DNA of 64,000 nt from an uncultured Tidjanibacter sp. (GCA_947852905.1 CANTVF010000003.1:186001-250000), one strand, 5' to 3'. Numbered from the stretch's first letter, positions 1 to 9,548 are shown. Numbers and translations are program-made. The notes: generated by a model not told the origin, from the sequence alone.

Positions 1-806
1 ATGTTCTCTATCTTGGCACCCCGGAACGAATATATGCTCTGCGCGTCGTCACCCACTACGCATACGTTAGAATGAGCCTGCGCAAGACGCCTCACTATCA
101 GATACTGCGCATAGTTCGTATCCTGATACTCGTCCACGAGTATATATTTGAACTTATCCTGATAACGCGCCAGCACCTCCGGAAAATCGCGGAACAGGAT
201 ATTGGTATATATCAACAGGTCGTCGAAATCCATCGCATTGTTGGCCTTGCAACGACGCGCGTATTCCGAATATACGGCGGCGAACTCCGGCCGCTTGCGG
301 TGACGGTCCTCGGCCAGAAACGATTCGTTGGACGCATACGCTTCGGCCGTCACGAGATTGTTCTTGGCGAGCGATATGCGCGAATGTATGTCCCTCGGCT
401 TGTATTCGTCCGTACTGAGATTCTTCTCCTTGACTATCGCAGAAATAAGGCTCTCGCTGTTGGCAGTGTCGTATATGGTGAAATTGCCGTCGAAACCCAG
501 ACACGCCGCCTCCTGACGCAATATACGGTAAAATACGGAATGGAACGTTCCCATCCATATATAACGCGCACGACCGTCGGGAACGATAGCCCCTATACGC
601 TCGCGCATCTCCCGTGCGGCCTTGTTGGTGAAGGTCAGCGCCAGAATGGAGCCGGGATGAACCCCCTGCTCTATCATGTACGCTATCCGGCTGGTCAGCA
701 CCCGCGTCTTGCCGGAACCCGCGCCCGCCACTATGAGCGACGGTTTGTCGTAATTGAGTACGGCCTCCCTCTGGGCCGGATTGAGCGTATCTGTAAAATG
801 AGGCAT
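1..806 (-). CDS. UvrD/PcrA-family ATP-dependent DNA helicase (partial, N-terminal 268 residues)
   Basis: The minus-strand frame starts at ATG 804-806 and runs off the left edge, so the C-terminal part is missing. The N-terminus has the superfamily-1 signatures in order: LNPAQREAV (Q motif), Walker A GAGSGKTR near residue 30, ALTFTNKAAREM, MGTFHS, Walker B LVDEYQDTN near residue 234 and GDDAQSIYSFRGA (motif III). These motifs define UvrD/PcrA/Rep 3'-5' helicases, which unwind DNA in excision repair and displace bound protein ahead of forks. PcrA-type is the most likely subgroup, but UvrD and Rep cannot be separated on this fragment. It is divergent from the moxR operon. Confidence 0.93.
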   Translation of the reverse strand, partial: MPHFTDTLNPAQREAVLNYDKPSLIVAGAGSGKTRVLTSRIAYMIEQGVHPGSILALTFTNKAAREMRERIGAIVPDGRARYIWMGTFHSVFYRILRQEAACLGFDGNFTIYDTANSESLISAIVKEKNLSTDEYKPRDIHSRISLAKNNLVTAEAYASNESFLAEDRHRKRPEFAAVYSEYARRCKANNAMDFDDLLIYTNILFRDFPEVLARYQDKFKYILVDEYQDTNYAQYLIVRRLAQAHSNVCVVGDDAQSIYSFRGAKIEN

Positions 807-1158
807 TATGCGAAAGCTGATAAATTGCGTAAACAGTAGTACCGCCCTACCGTAAAGTCTTCGTACGGCAAGGCATGCAAAGGTACTCAAAATAGCCCTA
901 TCTTCACACCCCCGCGGGCCATACCGCCACGACACTCCACGCCGTACAACCAAAGAAACGTCGCTTCGCACGATGCAAACCACGTAGAAACAGAAAGAGA
1001 TGCACGACATTCAAAAAATTATGTATTTTTATACTAACTTTGAATGCAGGCCGTTACTAATTTTTGCAGGCGCTACAACAGACGCGGTTTGCCGGCAGCG
1101 GTTTCACCGACTGCGGATACACACTTACCGGAATCAAGACAAACAACAAATAAGAGAC
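807..1158. promoter_or_regulatory. Divergent intergenic region uvrD-like / moxR with promoter candidates
   Basis: This is a 352-base gene-free stretch between divergent genes. TAACTTTG at 1035-1042 matches the Bacteroidota -7 consensus TAnnTTTG and would drive the moxR operon. CAAAGGTA at 878-885 is the same box (TACCTTTG) on the minus strand, 72 bases upstream of the helicase start. A clear -33 TTTG is not present for either, so both calls are tentative. No other structure was seen. Confidence 0.4.
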
Positions 1159-2157
1159 ATGAACGAAGTAGTGAATATCAATGAATTGAACGAACGCATC
1201 GAGCGCGAAAGCCAATTCGTGGATACCCTCTGCCGCGAAGTGGGCAAGGTGATCGTAGGCCAACGTCACCTGATCGACACATTACTTATCGGCCTCCTGT
1301 CCAACGGCCACATCCTCCTCGAGGGCGTACCGGGACTGGCTAAAACGCTGGCCATAACGACGCTCGCCAAAGCGGTAGACGCCAAATTCAGCCGTATACA
1401 GTTCACTCCCGACCTGTTGCCGGCAGACATAATAGGTACGCTGATCTACTCCCAGCGCAACGAGGAGTTCCACGTCAAGAAAGGACCGATATTCGCCAAT
1501 TTCGTCCTCGCCGACGAGATAAACCGTTCTCCGGCCAAAGTGCAGAGCGCACTGCTGGAAGCCATGCAGGAACGTCAGGTGACCATAGGCGAGGAGACCC
1601 ACCGACTGCCGCAGCCGTTCCTCGTGCTGGCCACGCAGAACCCTCTCGAACAGGAGGGAACCTATCCCCTGCCAGAAGCTCAGGTAGACCGTTTCATGCT
1701 CAAGGCAAAAATCACCTACCCGAAGAAACAGGAGGAACGCGACATCATACGCATGAATCTGCTCGGAGGCGGATTTCCGGAGCCGGCACGCATCGTCAGC
1801 CCCGAAGACATAGTACGCGCCCGCAAGGTGGTAACAGACGTCTACATGGACGAGAAGATCGAACAATACATAATCGACATCATATTCGCCACACGCGAGC
1901 CGCAGGAATACAAACTGCAACGTCTCGCCTCCATGATAGCCTACGGAGGATCGCCCCGTGCCAGCATATCGCTCGCCAAGGCTGCCAAAAGCTATGCGTT
2001 CATACGTCGCCGCGGATACGTCATTCCGGAGGACGTGCGTGCCGTATGCCACGACGTACTGCGCCACCGTATAGGTCTCACTTACGAAGCCGAGGCGGAA
2101 AACGTGACGACGGAAGAGATCATAACCGACATACTCAATGCCGTAGAAGTGCCGTAA
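1159..2157 (+). CDS. MoxR-family AAA+ ATPase, first gene of the Bat operon
   Basis: The protein has 332 residues. The frame is open upstream to 1000, but MNEVVNINELNERI at 1159 is the usual MoxR N-terminus. Visible motifs are Walker A-like LEGVPGLAKT, Walker B LADEINRSPAKVQSALLEAMQERQ split over two lines of the fold, sensor ATQNPLEQEGTYPLPEAQVDRF, and the C-terminal lid with GGSPRAS. MoxR ATPases act as chaperones that help mature or activate proteins with von Willebrand A domains. The next genes encode DUF58 and two VWA proteins, which fits that role. The first ATG upstream would add 53 low-quality residues and was not used. Confidence 0.95.
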   Translation: MNEVVNINELNERIERESQFVDTLCREVGKVIVGQRHLIDTLLIGLLSNGHILLEGVPGLAKTLAITTLAKAVDAKFSRIQFTPDLLPADIIGTLIYSQRNEEFHVKKGPIFANFVLADEINRSPAKVQSALLEAMQERQVTIGEETHRLPQPFLVLATQNPLEQEGTYPLPEAQVDRFMLKAKITYPKKQEERDIIRMNLLGGGFPEPARIVSPEDIVRARKVVTDVYMDEKIEQYIIDIIFATREPQEYKLQRLASMIAYGGSPRASISLAKAAKSYAFIRRRGYVIPEDVRAVCHDVLRHRIGLTYEAEAENVTTEEIITDILNAVEVP

Positions 2158-2262
2158 CACCCAGTCCCGGATACCGATAGATTATACCGTAACCCTCCGG
2201 CACGAAATGTAACGCCGCTTGAGGAAACGGTGCATGAAATCACATTCCCTTCTTACTAAAGC

Positions 2263-3147
2263 ATGGACAACGGAAGCAGCGACATACTCAAACAGGTACG
2301 CAAGATAGAGATAAAAACGCGCGGCCTGAGCAACGATATCTTCGCAGGGCACTATCACAGCGCCTTCAAAGGACGAGGTATGGCTTTCAGCGAAGTACGC
2401 GAATACCGTGCGGGAGACGACGTCAGGGACATCGACTGGAACGTGACGGCACGCAGCCGCAATCCGCATATCAAAGTATACGAGGAGGAGAGGGAACTGA
2501 CCATGATGCTTCTGGTAGACGTCAGCGGATCGAGGACGTTCGGCACGGCCGAAAAGCTGAAAAAGAACATAATCACCGAAATAGCCGCCGTACTCGCGTT
2601 CTCCGCCACGGAAAACAACGACAAGGTGGGATGCATATTCTTCAGCGACCGTATCGAAAAGTTCATACCGCCCAAGAAAGGGCGCTCGCACATATTGATG
2701 ATAATCCGCGAACTCATAGAGTTCACGCCTCAGAATGCGGGCACTTCGTTGTCCGAGCCGCTTAAATATCTGACCAACGTAATCAAGAAACGCTGTACGG
2801 CATTCCTGCTGTCGGACTTCATGTACCCGGAAGACGACAGGAAAGGTTTCGAGGACTCATTGAAAATAGCGTCGAGCAAACACGACATAGTGGCCGTCCA
2901 GGTTTACGACCGCCGCGACGCAGAGCTTCCCGACATAGGTATCGTAGAGGTACAGGACGCCGAAACCGGGACGAAACAATGGGTGGACACCTCGCTTCGG
3001 GCTGTACGCGAAGGATATCGCCGCGCATGGAGCGAACGGTCGGCACGGACTGCGGCTACCCTCAACCGCTGCCGTGTGGACAATGTGTCGGCGGCTACGG
3101 ACGAAGACTATGTGAAAACGTTGATAAAACTGTTCAAGAAGAGATAG
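2263..3147 (+). CDS. DUF58 domain protein (VWA-like), Bat operon
   Basis: The protein has 294 residues. It contains the DUF58 signature GRGMAFSEVREYRAGDDVRDIDWNVTARS in its N-terminal third, followed by a VWA-like fold with MLLVDVSGS (MIDAS-like DxSGS) near residue 85. DUF58 proteins almost always sit next to moxR and are thought to be partners of that ATPase. No signal peptide or membrane segment is visible, so it is probably cytoplasmic. It lies 105 bases after moxR and 9 bases before the next gene, consistent with one transcript. The molecular role of the family is unknown. Confidence 0.92.
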   Translation: MDNGSSDILKQVRKIEIKTRGLSNDIFAGHYHSAFKGRGMAFSEVREYRAGDDVRDIDWNVTARSRNPHIKVYEEERELTMMLLVDVSGSRTFGTAEKLKKNIITEIAAVLAFSATENNDKVGCIFFSDRIEKFIPPKKGRSHILMIIRELIEFTPQNAGTSLSEPLKYLTNVIKKRCTAFLLSDFMYPEDDRKGFEDSLKIASSKHDIVAVQVYDRRDAELPDIGIVEVQDAETGTKQWVDTSLRAVREGYRRAWSERSARTAATLNRCRVDNVSAATDEDYVKTLIKLFKKR

Positions 3148-3156
3148 GCAAGCTCA

Positions 3157-4167
3157 ATGATGAAAAGAATCGTCGCCTTACTGACGGCCTGCATGGCAAT
3201 GGTCTCGATACCGGCTACGTTACGCGCCGCCGCTCCGACAGTACACGCCTCTCTGAGCGCGGATACGGTACTCATCGGGGATCGTTTTACGCTCGAAGTA
3301 ACGATAGACAAGGATATGATGCAGGTGGTATCGCTGCCGTATTTCGAAAACAAGATGCTCGCACCGGGAATAGAAATATTGTCCGAGAGCCATTTGGATA
3401 CAATTGCGACCGAAGGACGGCGGCAGACGCTGCGCAAGGTATACGACCTGACCTCGTTCGACGCCGGAGCCTACGACCTCGGCCGATATCCGGTAATGTA
3501 CGGTGACAAGAACATCGTCGATACGCTGGAATCTGACACTCCGCTGCACATCGTAATCGACACTTTTCCGGTAGATACCCAGAACAACACCGTATACGAC
3601 ATAAAAGCGCCGGAACAGACTCCTTTCATGATAAGCGAAATCAGCGGATACGTAATAACGGCACTCCTCGCCGCCTGCGTAGTCGCAGCCATAACGATAC
3701 TTGTGATCCGCAAACTCAAACGTCGCCGGAAGCTGATGCCGGACGGGAAACCGGAGCCGGCGATACCTCCCCATGTACGCGCCATACAGGATCTCGAAGA
3801 GCTTCACAACCGCAAACTGTGGCAAAGCGGCAAGGTCAAACAATACTACACCGCCCTGACTGACATACTCCGTACCTATATTACGGAGCGTTACGGCTTC
3901 GGAGCAATGGAGATGATATCCGACGAAATCATGGCGAACATAACTCCGTTGGGTTTGCCGGATAAAAACCGCGACGAACTCAACCGTCTGCTTCGCACGG
4001 CCGACCTCGTGAAATTCGCGAAACACTACCCCTCGGCCGACGAAAACGAAGAATTGTACTATGCGGCCTACTACTTCGTCGAGGACACGAAACAGCAACC
4101 AGAAACACCCGACACAGGCGCACAAGATACCGAAACCGGCGAAAATCCGACGAGCGATGAAAAATAG
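3157..4167 (+). CDS. Bat-operon membrane protein (BatD-like Ig region plus DUF4381-like cytoplasmic tail)
   Basis: The protein has 336 residues. A signal peptide (MMKRIVALLTACMAMVS...) is followed by an Ig-like periplasmic region of about 130 residues resembling the repeated domain of BatD proteins. A membrane segment lies at about 166-185, ahead of a basic stop-transfer (RKLKRRRK) and a helical cytoplasmic tail with AIQDLEELHNRKLW and YYTALTDILRTYI, typical of DUF4381-like proteins. In other Bacteroidota a protein of this type lies between DUF58 and batA. The stop overlaps the next start by 11 bases, suggesting translational coupling. The exact family assignment is inferred from pattern, not from a search. 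Confidence 0.75.
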   Translation: MMKRIVALLTACMAMVSIPATLRAAAPTVHASLSADTVLIGDRFTLEVTIDKDMMQVVSLPYFENKMLAPGIEILSESHLDTIATEGRRQTLRKVYDLTSFDAGAYDLGRYPVMYGDKNIVDTLESDTPLHIVIDTFPVDTQNNTVYDIKAPEQTPFMISEISGYVITALLAACVVAAITILVIRKLKRRRKLMPDGKPEPAIPPHVRAIQDLEELHNRKLWQSGKVKQYYTALTDILRTYITERYGFGAMEMISDEIMANITPLGLPDKNRDELNRLLRTADLVKFAKHYPSADENEELYYAAYYFVEDTKQQPETPDTGAQDTETGENPTSDEK

Positions 4168-5002
4168 CATTGCTACACTGACAATCCGGCTGGCATTCAC
4201 CATTGCCGCCCTGATAACGGGAACGGAGGCATTCGCCCAACAGCATCCCGAACGCCGCAACATACGCGCCGGAAACAAAAGCTACGAAGCGGCGGATTAT
4301 GCGGCAAGCGAAACAAAATACCGTGAGGCGATGGAGAAGACGCCGGAATCTTACGAAGCGGCCTTCAATCTCGCCGATGCGCTCTACAAACAGGAGCGTT
4401 ACGACGAAGCGGCGCAGATTTGGACGCAGTTGTCCGAATCGCCGACGCTGACTCCGCAACAACGCGCCAAAGTATTGCACAACCTCGGCAACACGATGTT
4501 CTCGCAACAGAAACTACAGGAGGCGCTCGAATACTACAAAAGTGCGCAACGGGAAAATCCAGACGATCTTGAGACCAAGTTCAATCTGGCATACGTCCAG
4601 AAAATGCTTCAGGACCAACAGCAAAATCAGGATCAAAACCAGAACCAAGATCAAAATCAAAACCAAAATCAGGATAAGGATCAGCAAAACCAGCAACAAC
4701 AAGATAATCAAGACAATAACGGAGGGCAGAACGACCAAAACGAGAACGACGACAAGAATCAGGACCGCCAGAACGACGAACAGAACGACCAAAACGAAAA
4801 CAACCGTCCCGAAGATCGTAAGGACGACGGCAAAGGCCAACCAGACAAACCCGAAAACGGTAACGGCAAACAGCCGTCGGGAATAAGCCGCGAGGACGCC
4901 GACAACATACTCGACGCCATGCAGCAACAGGAGGACAAAACCCGCGAGAAGGTAAATGCCCAGAAAGCCGTAACGGTGGGACGTTCGGGCAAGAACTGGT
5001 AA
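4157..5002 (+). CDS. batC: BatC-like TPR protein with Q/N/D-rich linker
   Basis: The start is ATG 4157, overlapping the previous stop; it begins a signal peptide ending at AFAQQ. The 281-residue protein has about three tetratricopeptide units (residues 25-145; SYEAADYAASETKYREA, NLGNTMFSQQKLQEALEYYKSA). A low-complexity stretch built from Q, N, D and K follows from about 153 to 215, then a D/N/E-rich segment to about 250. The conserved tail REDADNILDAMQQQEDKTREKV is the BatC C-terminal motif. BatC is a periplasmic scaffold in the aerotolerance complex. It sits before batA here, unlike the usual batA-B-C order. Confidence 0.85.
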   Translation: MKNSIATLTIRLAFTIAALITGTEAFAQQHPERRNIRAGNKSYEAADYAASETKYREAMEKTPESYEAAFNLADALYKQERYDEAAQIWTQLSESPTLTPQQRAKVLHNLGNTMFSQQKLQEALEYYKSAQRENPDDLETKFNLAYVQKMLQDQQQNQDQNQNQDQNQNQNQDKDQQNQQQQDNQDNNGGQNDQNENDDKNQDRQNDEQNDQNENNRPEDRKDDGKGQPDKPENGNGKQPSGISREDADNILDAMQQQEDKTREKVNAQKAVTVGRSGKNW

Positions 5003-5256
5003 AAACCGTAGTAGGACAACGAAAGAAAACCGACAACAGGTAAGACACGCGACAGCATAGGCACGGTCGAACGAACGATAAAAACGCCGTTCCCACATTG
5101 CGCCTGCTGTGGACGGCACGCCAACGCACGATCCAACACGCAAGGCGGAGAATCCGCACAGGTACAACTACCGGCATGGCGGACATTCCGCCGACAATAC
5201 AGATCCCGCAGGACAAACCTGCATCCGGATATTACAGGAAAGACAGTTAAACGACC
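5003..5256. other. Gap between batC and batA, nothing recognised
   Basis: These 254 bases carry no convincing reading frame, hairpin or promoter box. The short + frame from 5109 overlaps the batA start in another frame and has no conserved character. The stretch is A/C-rich like other non-coding DNA on this side of the window. Confidence 0.5.
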
Positions 5257-6252
5257 ATGAAAATAACACAATTCGCAGATCCGCAGCTTCTGTGGCTACT
5301 GACAGTGCTGATACCGATTGCGGCATTGTACATATGGCGCAGACGTAAAGGCGGCGCAGCGATACGGGTATCGTCCGCCGACTCTTTCGCCGGATTGCCC
5401 AAAGGCATACGCTACCGCATGCGCGACCTGCCTTTCGTACTAAGGTGCGCTGCAGTGGCATTGCTCGTAATAGCCATAGCCCGGCCGCAGAACTCCGAAA
5501 CGGGCAGCAGCACGACCACCGAAGGTATCGACATAGTACTGGCCATGGACATATCCACAAGTATGCTGGCGAGGGATTTCGAGCCGGACCGTATCACCGC
5601 AGCCAAAGACGTCGCCGCCAAATTCATAGCCGACAGACGCAACGACCGCATCGGTATCGTGGCTTTCGCGGGCGAAAGTTTTACGCAAAGTCCCCTGACT
5701 ACCGATAAAAGCACGTTGCAGACGTTGCTCGCACAACTGGAAACGGGAATGATAGAGGACGGCACGGCGATAGGCAACGGACTCGCCACGGCAGTAAACA
5801 GACTGCGCGAAAGCGAGGCCAAGAGTAAAGTGGTGATACTGCTGACCGACGGCGTCAACAATGCCGGTCAAGTCTCCCCGTCTACCGCTGCCGAAATAGC
5901 CGCCGGATACGGAATAAGGGTTTACACCATAGGAGTAGGCACCATGGGTACGGCGCCCTATCCCATGCAGGACATGTGGGGCAACATACGTTACGTACCC
6001 GTTCAGGTGGAGATAGACGAACAGATACTTACCGACATAGCATCGCTTACTGGAGGAGAATATTTCAGGGCTACCGACAAGAATACCCTGTCGCAGATAT
6101 ACGGCCAGATCAACGAAATGGAAAAGAGCCGCGTCGAAACCAACGAATTTACGACGCATACAGAACTGGCCGGTCGTTTCATGTTGTGGGCTTTCATACT
6201 TTTGCTGGCTGAATTCGCCGTGCGTTTCTGCTGGCTGCGACGATTGCCATAA
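5257..6252 (+). CDS. batA: BatA, membrane-anchored VWA-domain protein
   Basis: The protein has 331 residues. Two N-terminal membrane segments (about 10-26 and 59-76) precede a von Willebrand A domain with a complete MIDAS motif D98-I-S100-T-S102, and a third membrane segment lies near the C-terminus (FMLWAFILLLAEFAV). This is the topology of BatA, which displays its VWA domain in the periplasm. TDGVNNAG supplies the second metal-site loop. BatA and BatB are paralogues and are expected targets of the MoxR/DUF58 machinery. Loss of bat genes lowers oxygen tolerance in some Bacteroides. Confidence 0.93.
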   Translation: MKITQFADPQLLWLLTVLIPIAALYIWRRRKGGAAIRVSSADSFAGLPKGIRYRMRDLPFVLRCAAVALLVIAIARPQNSETGSSTTTEGIDIVLAMDISTSMLARDFEPDRITAAKDVAAKFIADRRNDRIGIVAFAGESFTQSPLTTDKSTLQTLLAQLETGMIEDGTAIGNGLATAVNRLRESEAKSKVVILLTDGVNNAGQVSPSTAAEIAAGYGIRVYTIGVGTMGTAPYPMQDMWGNIRYVPVQVEIDEQILTDIASLTGGEYFRATDKNTLSQIYGQINEMEKSRVETNEFTTHTELAGRFMLWAFILLLAEFAVRFCWLRRLP

Positions 6253-6579
6253 TAACCGACGGTCGGCGTTTCAGGCCGCCGCACAACCGAACATCCTCGC
6301 TCTTGCAAAACGGCAGTCGTCTAACGACGCATATGAGCGAGACGGCATTCGCGTACAATCAATGCCGACGGGTACAGGTAAGCGGCAAAACGGCAGACGA
6401 TGTATCAAGGAGAAATCTACTCGACAGCAAAACCTGCCGGTAGCATACGAAGGTAAAACGGCGGGATGCCGATACAAAACCGCCGACCAATCCGCTTCAG
6501 ACCGTACGGTCGCATACCCGGCAACGGTCAGGGAATACCTGACAGCAACAGACCAAGGAAACAAGAAAAAAATAGAGAT
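6253..6579. other. Gap between batA and batB, nothing recognised
   Basis: This is a 327-base A/C-rich stretch. Neither strand gives a reading frame with conserved character, and I see no terminator hairpin or promoter. A gene of the bat cluster could have decayed here, but no recognisable remnant supports that. Confidence 0.5.
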
Positions 6580-7605
6580 ATGTTCAGATTCGCAGAGCCA
6601 GATTACCTTTACCTGCTCATATGCATACCGTTGCTGGCGACGATATATATACTCGCAGTACGTTCTCGGCGCAAACGGCTGGCGCGTTTCGGCAATCCGG
6701 TTACGGTAGGAACGCTGATGCCGGAAGCCTCGCCGCGCCGTACAACCGGCAAGACGGTCATATTTCTGCTCGCCGTAACGGTGCTCGTAATCGCCATGGC
6801 CCGTCCGCAACTCGGCTCCAAACTCAAGGAGGTCGAAAGGGAAGGCGTGGAAATAATGCTGGCCGTAGACGTGTCCAACTCCATGCTCGCCGCAGATTTC
6901 GCGCCCAACCGTCTCGAACGCACCAAATTCGCCGTCGAGAAGGTACTCGAAGGCATAGACGAAGACAAAGTGGGCGTCATAGTATTCGCGGGCGACGCCT
7001 ACGTGCAACTGCCTATAACGTCGGACTATACCACGGCACGCAACTTCGTTTCGCAGATCTCTCCCGACATGGTTTCCAAACAGGGTACCGCACTGGGGAA
7101 AGCCATATCGCTGGCGGCATCATCGTTCTCGACAGGCAGCGAAAACAGTCGCGTCATAATACTGATAACCGACGGAGAAAACCATGAAGACGACCCGATA
7201 GCCGCGGCACGCCATGCGGCAGACCTCGGCGTCAAGATATATACCATAGGCATCGGAACGCCCGAAGGCGCACCTATAGAGTTCGGCGGCGACTTCATAC
7301 GGGACGAGAACGGAGAAATAGTGGTTTCGAGGCTCGACGAAAAAACGTTGCAGGAGATCGCCGTAATTACCGGAGGCGCATATATCCGCGCCGGCAACCA
7401 GTCTATCGGCCTCGAAGAGGTAATAAACGCCATAAACGACACCGAAAAGGCCAAACTGTCGGCCATGGTATTCGAAGAGTACGACGAACGTTTCCAATAT
7501 CTTCTGGCCGTAGTTCTGGCATTGCTCGTCTTGGAACTCGCTATCATGCAGCGCAAGAACAAGCTGCTCGCCAAATACGACATTTTCGCGCCGAAACACA
7601 AATGA
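6580..7605 (+). CDS. batB: BatB, membrane-anchored VWA-domain protein
   Basis: The protein has 341 residues. The start at ATG 6580 (MFRFAEPDYLYLLICIP) is the family N-terminus; the longer open frame from 6466 adds an unlikely leader. Membrane segments lie at about 8-25 and 59-74, followed by a VWA domain with MIDAS D97-V-S99-N-S101 and TDGENHEDDP, and a C-terminal membrane segment (YLLAVVLALLVLELAI). It is paralogous to batA. No batC, batD or batE follows it, so the operon ends here. Confidence 0.93.
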   Translation: MFRFAEPDYLYLLICIPLLATIYILAVRSRRKRLARFGNPVTVGTLMPEASPRRTTGKTVIFLLAVTVLVIAMARPQLGSKLKEVEREGVEIMLAVDVSNSMLAADFAPNRLERTKFAVEKVLEGIDEDKVGVIVFAGDAYVQLPITSDYTTARNFVSQISPDMVSKQGTALGKAISLAASSFSTGSENSRVIILITDGENHEDDPIAAARHAADLGVKIYTIGIGTPEGAPIEFGGDFIRDENGEIVVSRLDEKTLQEIAVITGGAYIRAGNQSIGLEEVINAINDTEKAKLSAMVFEEYDERFQYLLAVVLALLVLELAIMQRKNKLLAKYDIFAPKHK

Positions 7606-7837
7606 GCCGACATTAGGACTCCGTCCCGGAACTACAACGCTGCCCGCCCATAAACGGTACTACGCTACCGTAAATGTACACCGGACACGCACCGGACATT
7701 GCCCTATCCTCCCGCTCGCGGAATAACCCGCCCGCCAGATTCCGGTGCTACAATGCGGCGGCGCTTAGTTCTGCACTACGCACGGCAATACCGCCACAGA
7801 CGACTTATATATCTACACGACATTTAGACACGGACAG

Positions 7838-8551
7838 ATGACTTATACCGAAAACACGCCTCATCCCTATATCCCGGCAATACACAATCCGACAGATACG
7901 GCTTCATGGCCGCGGCGGGAACACTTCGACTATTTCTACAACCGGCTCAAATGCAAATATAATCTGAATGCCGCCATAGACGTTTCAGCCATGACTGCCT
8001 ATTGCCGCCGGCACGGATTCCGTTTCTTTCCGTCGTTCCTTTACGTGATAATGACGGCCGTGAATCGCAATCCGGAATTTCGGATGTCGTTCGATGCGAA
8101 CGGTACTCTCGGCACATGGAACTACCTATCCCCTTCGTATACGATATTCCACGAAGACGACCACACCTTCTCGGATATATGGAGCCAGTGGAACGAGAAT
8201 TTCGACGTTTTCTACCGCACCGTATGCGACGATATCGCGGCATACGGCAACATCAAAGGCGTACAGGCCAAACCGGGGAAACCGGACAACTTCTGTCCCG
8301 TCTCATGCCTGCCGTGGCTGAACTTCACCGGTTTCGCACAGGATACCTGCACACAGTCGGAACTGTTGTTTCCGATCATACGTTTCGGCAAATACGAAAC
8401 GAGCGGGGACAAGACCGTGCTTCCGCTCTCCGTATTCGTCCACCATGCCGTAGCGGACGGTTATCACACATGCAAACTGATAAACGACATTACGCTCGCG
8501 GCCGGTTCTTTCGGTGAAACCATATCAGGACTACTGCCCCTCTCCGATTGA
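7838..8551 (+). CDS. Chloramphenicol acetyltransferase-family (CatA-like) acyltransferase
   Basis: The protein has 237 residues, slightly longer than the 213-219 of classical CAT trimers. The catalytic signature HHAVADGYH at residues 202-210 matches HHxxxDG of type A CATs, and the N-terminal WPRREHFDYF and MSFDANGTLGTWNYLSPSYTIFH segments match the CAT fold. CATs transfer acetyl from acetyl-CoA to the 3-hydroxyl of chloramphenicol. Chromosomal homologues in Bacteroidota need not confer resistance, so the substrate is uncertain. The 232 bases before it hold nothing recognisable. It converges with the nuclease gene, 7 bases apart. Confidence 0.88.
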   Translation: MTYTENTPHPYIPAIHNPTDTASWPRREHFDYFYNRLKCKYNLNAAIDVSAMTAYCRRHGFRFFPSFLYVIMTAVNRNPEFRMSFDANGTLGTWNYLSPSYTIFHEDDHTFSDIWSQWNENFDVFYRTVCDDIAAYGNIKGVQAKPGKPDNFCPVSCLPWLNFTGFAQDTCTQSELLFPIIRFGKYETSGDKTVLPLSVFVHHAVADGYHTCKLINDITLAAGSFGETISGLLPLSD

Positions 8552-8558
8552 AACGGGA

Positions 8559-9548
8559 TCAATTCAACCACCCGCCCGCATCGGGGGCGACGCTCTCCAC
8601 GACGGCTTCCACCTCGTCGGGCAAGGCGGCGAAAAAATCATACGAAGAGAACACTTCGAGGCTGTCGACACTAACGGCATAGTCGCGCCAGTCTCCGGAA
8701 AGATTCTTCCCGTTGGGCATTATGAAAGCCGCGGCACGCAACCCGTTGCCGTCGCGCAGGAGTACCGTCTTGTAAAAATACTCCGGTATCCCTATACCGC
8801 CATCGAGCGTATCCAGTCCGGGACGCAGGATACCGCCTGCAACGACGCATACGGTATCGTAACGTACCGCCCAACGGCGAACTTCCTCTTCCAGACTTTT
8901 CCACACGCCGCGATTCAGCGCCGGCGACTGCGGCGATATGTTGGACATGACGAACGTACAGTCGTTTTCTGACTGGGAACGCGTCCTGTCGGCCGACGGG
9001 CACAAATGCCCGCGATCGTAACCGCAACCTCTATACTCCGAAGTACGGACGGCGTCATAGCCGAGCGCCTCCACCTGCGGATCCGGCACGAAACGGTCGC
9101 GCCGCGATGCCTTGTGTGCCGTAACATCGCCGCGCGTAAGCACATAGGCAACCCATGCGGCCTGCCTGTACAGCGTATCGTAATTGATCGTATAACGACC
9201 GCCCGCATTGTATATCAGAATATCGTCCTCCGCCGCGGCAGGCAAACATACGCTTTCGTAATCCAGCCGCCACTCTTCCGAAGTGGCCGAAACGGTCCCG
9301 GAAAACGTTTCGGACGGTTGCGGAGTCTCCTTAGAAACATCCCCGCCGACCGGCGATGCCTGTGCCGTCTTCCGCTTCGCGGAATCTTGCGAATGAACGG
9401 ATACCGTCCGCGTATCGCCGGCGAAATAACAGCGATAATACCACACGCACGCAACCGACAGGACGACGAATATGCATATTCCCGCCAGACGGTTGCGGCG
9501 CAACTCGCGCCCGCCTTTTCCACTACTTATCCTCCTGCCGTTACCCAT
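8559..9548 (-). CDS. DNA/RNA non-specific endonuclease (EndoG/NucA family), membrane-anchored or secreted
   Basis: The protein has 329 residues. A short basic N-terminus and one hydrophobic segment (about 21-38) export or anchor it, followed by a Ser/Thr-rich linker. The beta-beta-alpha-metal nuclease domain carries the DRGH signature at 178-181 (general-base His181) and SNISPQSPALNRGVW, which contains the metal-binding Asn. The family cleaves single- and double-stranded nucleic acids with Mg2+ and is used for nucleotide scavenging or competition. The start is ATG 9546-9548. It is divergent from the S46 peptidase. Confidence 0.9.
   Translation of the reverse strand: MGNGRRISSGKGGRELRRNRLAGICIFVVLSVACVWYYRCYFAGDTRTVSVHSQDSAKRKTAQASPVGGDVSKETPQPSETFSGTVSATSEEWRLDYESVCLPAAAEDDILIYNAGGRYTINYDTLYRQAAWVAYVLTRGDVTAHKASRRDRFVPDPQVEALGYDAVRTSEYRGCGYDRGHLCPSADRTRSQSENDCTFVMSNISPQSPALNRGVWKSLEEEVRRWAVRYDTVCVVAGGILRPGLDTLDGGIGIPEYFYKTVLLRDGNGLRAAAFIMPNGKNLSGDWRDYAVSVDSLEVFSSYDFFAALPDEVEAVVESVAPDAGGWLN

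Noticed and set aside
72-839. Long plus-strand frame over the helicase gene
   Set aside because: It is antisense to the minus-strand UvrD/PcrA frame, which has all the helicase motifs; the plus product has no family character.
4542-5216. Alternative frames over the batC repeat tract
   Set aside because: The repetitive codons create long open frames in several frames; only the BatC frame has TPR units and the conserved tail.
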